A DNA stretch of 6,471 bases from Desulfobacteraceae bacterium (GTDB lineage: Bacteria; Desulfobacterota; DSM-4660; Desulfatiglandales; Desulfatiglandaceae): positions 1 to 6,471 of the forward strand of contig DAOWOF010000138.1 in the NCBI GenBank assembly GCA_030642205.1. The letters run 5' to 3'. Shown here one piece after another: positions 6,083-6,471 of this stretch. A program made the position numbers and the translations under genes. The first letter of the stretch is position 1. Every line of letters begins with the position of its first letter. Below the pieces are notes generated by a model, which was not told where the DNA came from, searched no databases, and saw only the letters and a program-made list of their open reading frames with translations.

Positions 6083-6174
6083 AAAGATCTCCAAGGTTCA
6101 AACAGTTTCAAAATTTAATCAGATCAGTGTTGCGTGTCTAAAATCAGCATAGTTGAAATAGGTGAATAGTTAGA

Positions 6175-6471
6175 TTATATGTTACATTTTTTAATCTGAA
6201 GACAAATATGAATAAAAACATCTATCAGGCGTAGTATCCCAACTATTTTTTTATCTTCAGTAACCAGCAGAGATTGATGATGTCCCATGACAAGCTGGTG
6301 TATAGCAATATCCATGGTCTCATCTTTGTTTACATATTCACCTTCACCAGGGGTATGCATGATGTCTTTTGTTTTAATTGAAGATACTTTTTGACAAATT
6401 TTATCAAGCGGTTTATCCCAAAGCTTAAATTGATCAATCATGCTATTCAAGAATTTTTTACTGAAACCAAA
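6175..6471 (-). CDS. CBS-domain protein, C-terminal part, 5'-truncated by window edge
   Basis: The frame is open from the right edge to TAA (6177-6175), giving 98 residues. It remains open upstream of the possible TTG start at 6450, so the true start is probably outside the window. The visible part reads as one CBS domain: KTKDIMHTP...EGEYVNKDETMDIAIHQLVMGHHQSLLVTEDKKIVGILRLIDVFIHIC. CBS domains usually come in pairs that bind adenine nucleotides, so a first CBS domain is expected beyond the edge (inference). There is no membrane segment or export signal in the visible part. It lies upstream of the transporter gene on the same strand, but a 528-bp gap containing a hairpin makes cotranscription uncertain. 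Confidence 0.82.
   Translation of the reverse strand, partial: FGFSKKFLNSMIDQFKLWDKPLDKICQKVSSIKTKDIMHTPGEGEYVNKDETMDIAIHQLVMGHHQSLLVTEDKKIVGILRLIDVFIHICLQIKKCNI

Larger units (their letters stand above)
5647..6174. other. 528-bp intergenic region upstream of the DASS gene
   Basis: No convincing gene was seen. It contains the transporter's ribosome binding site (AAGGA, 8 nt before the ATG), a leftward TATAAT (minus strand, 5783-5788) with no good -35 partner, a nested dyad at 5852-5894 and an imperfect 85-nt hairpin at 5998-6082. The octamer AATAGTTA or its complement occurs at 5866-5873, 5926-5933 and 6165-6172. No GG-N10-GC sigma-54 promoter was found facing the transporter gene. Confidence 0.65.

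Overview
The window is A+T-rich (roughly 40% G+C by eye). It looks like chromosome from an anaerobic, respiring Gram-negative bacterium, most plausibly a Desulfobacterota (deltaproteobacterial) sulfate reducer or syntroph. This rests on four things: a Tat-exported HybA-type ferredoxin with a HybB-type quinone-reactive membrane subunit, a cysteine-bearing PAS/sigma-54 activator, an SLC13/DASS anion symporter, and a CBS protein of the 'MGHHQSLLVT' type. The lineage is an inference from protein style only.

Layout, left to right. Positions 1-926 (minus) hold hybB, cut by the left edge. Positions 1026-1961 (minus) hold hybA, the first gene of that operon. Positions 1962-2643 are a 682-bp divergent control region. 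It contains a near-consensus sigma-54 promoter facing hybA (2478-2493), a perfect 12-bp inverted repeat (2571-2611) and a sigma-70-type promoter facing right (2562-2590). Positions 2644-4011 (plus) encode a PAS-AAA+-Fis sigma-54-dependent activator. Positions 4180-5646 (minus) encode a divergent DASS-family transporter. Positions 5647-6174 are non-coding, with two structured dyads. Positions 6175-6471 (minus) are the C-terminal part of a CBS-domain protein, cut by the right edge.

The proposed logic (inference) is as follows. A redox, metal or ligand signal sensed by the Cys-containing PAS domain switches the AAA+ activator. The activator binds the 12-bp inverted repeat about 124 bp upstream of the predicted hybA start point and drives hybAB from the sigma-54 promoter. 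The same repeat overlaps the activator's own sigma-70-type promoter, so binding would also limit its own expression. HybA and HybB would carry electrons between a periplasmic oxidoreductase (catalytic subunits not in the window) and the membrane quinone pool.

The activator gene is bracketed by two inverted copies of a roughly 60-bp intergenic repeat (2009-2066 and 4111-4170). The left copy lies inside the predicted long hybA leader. No rRNA, tRNA, CRISPR array or transposase gene was seen.
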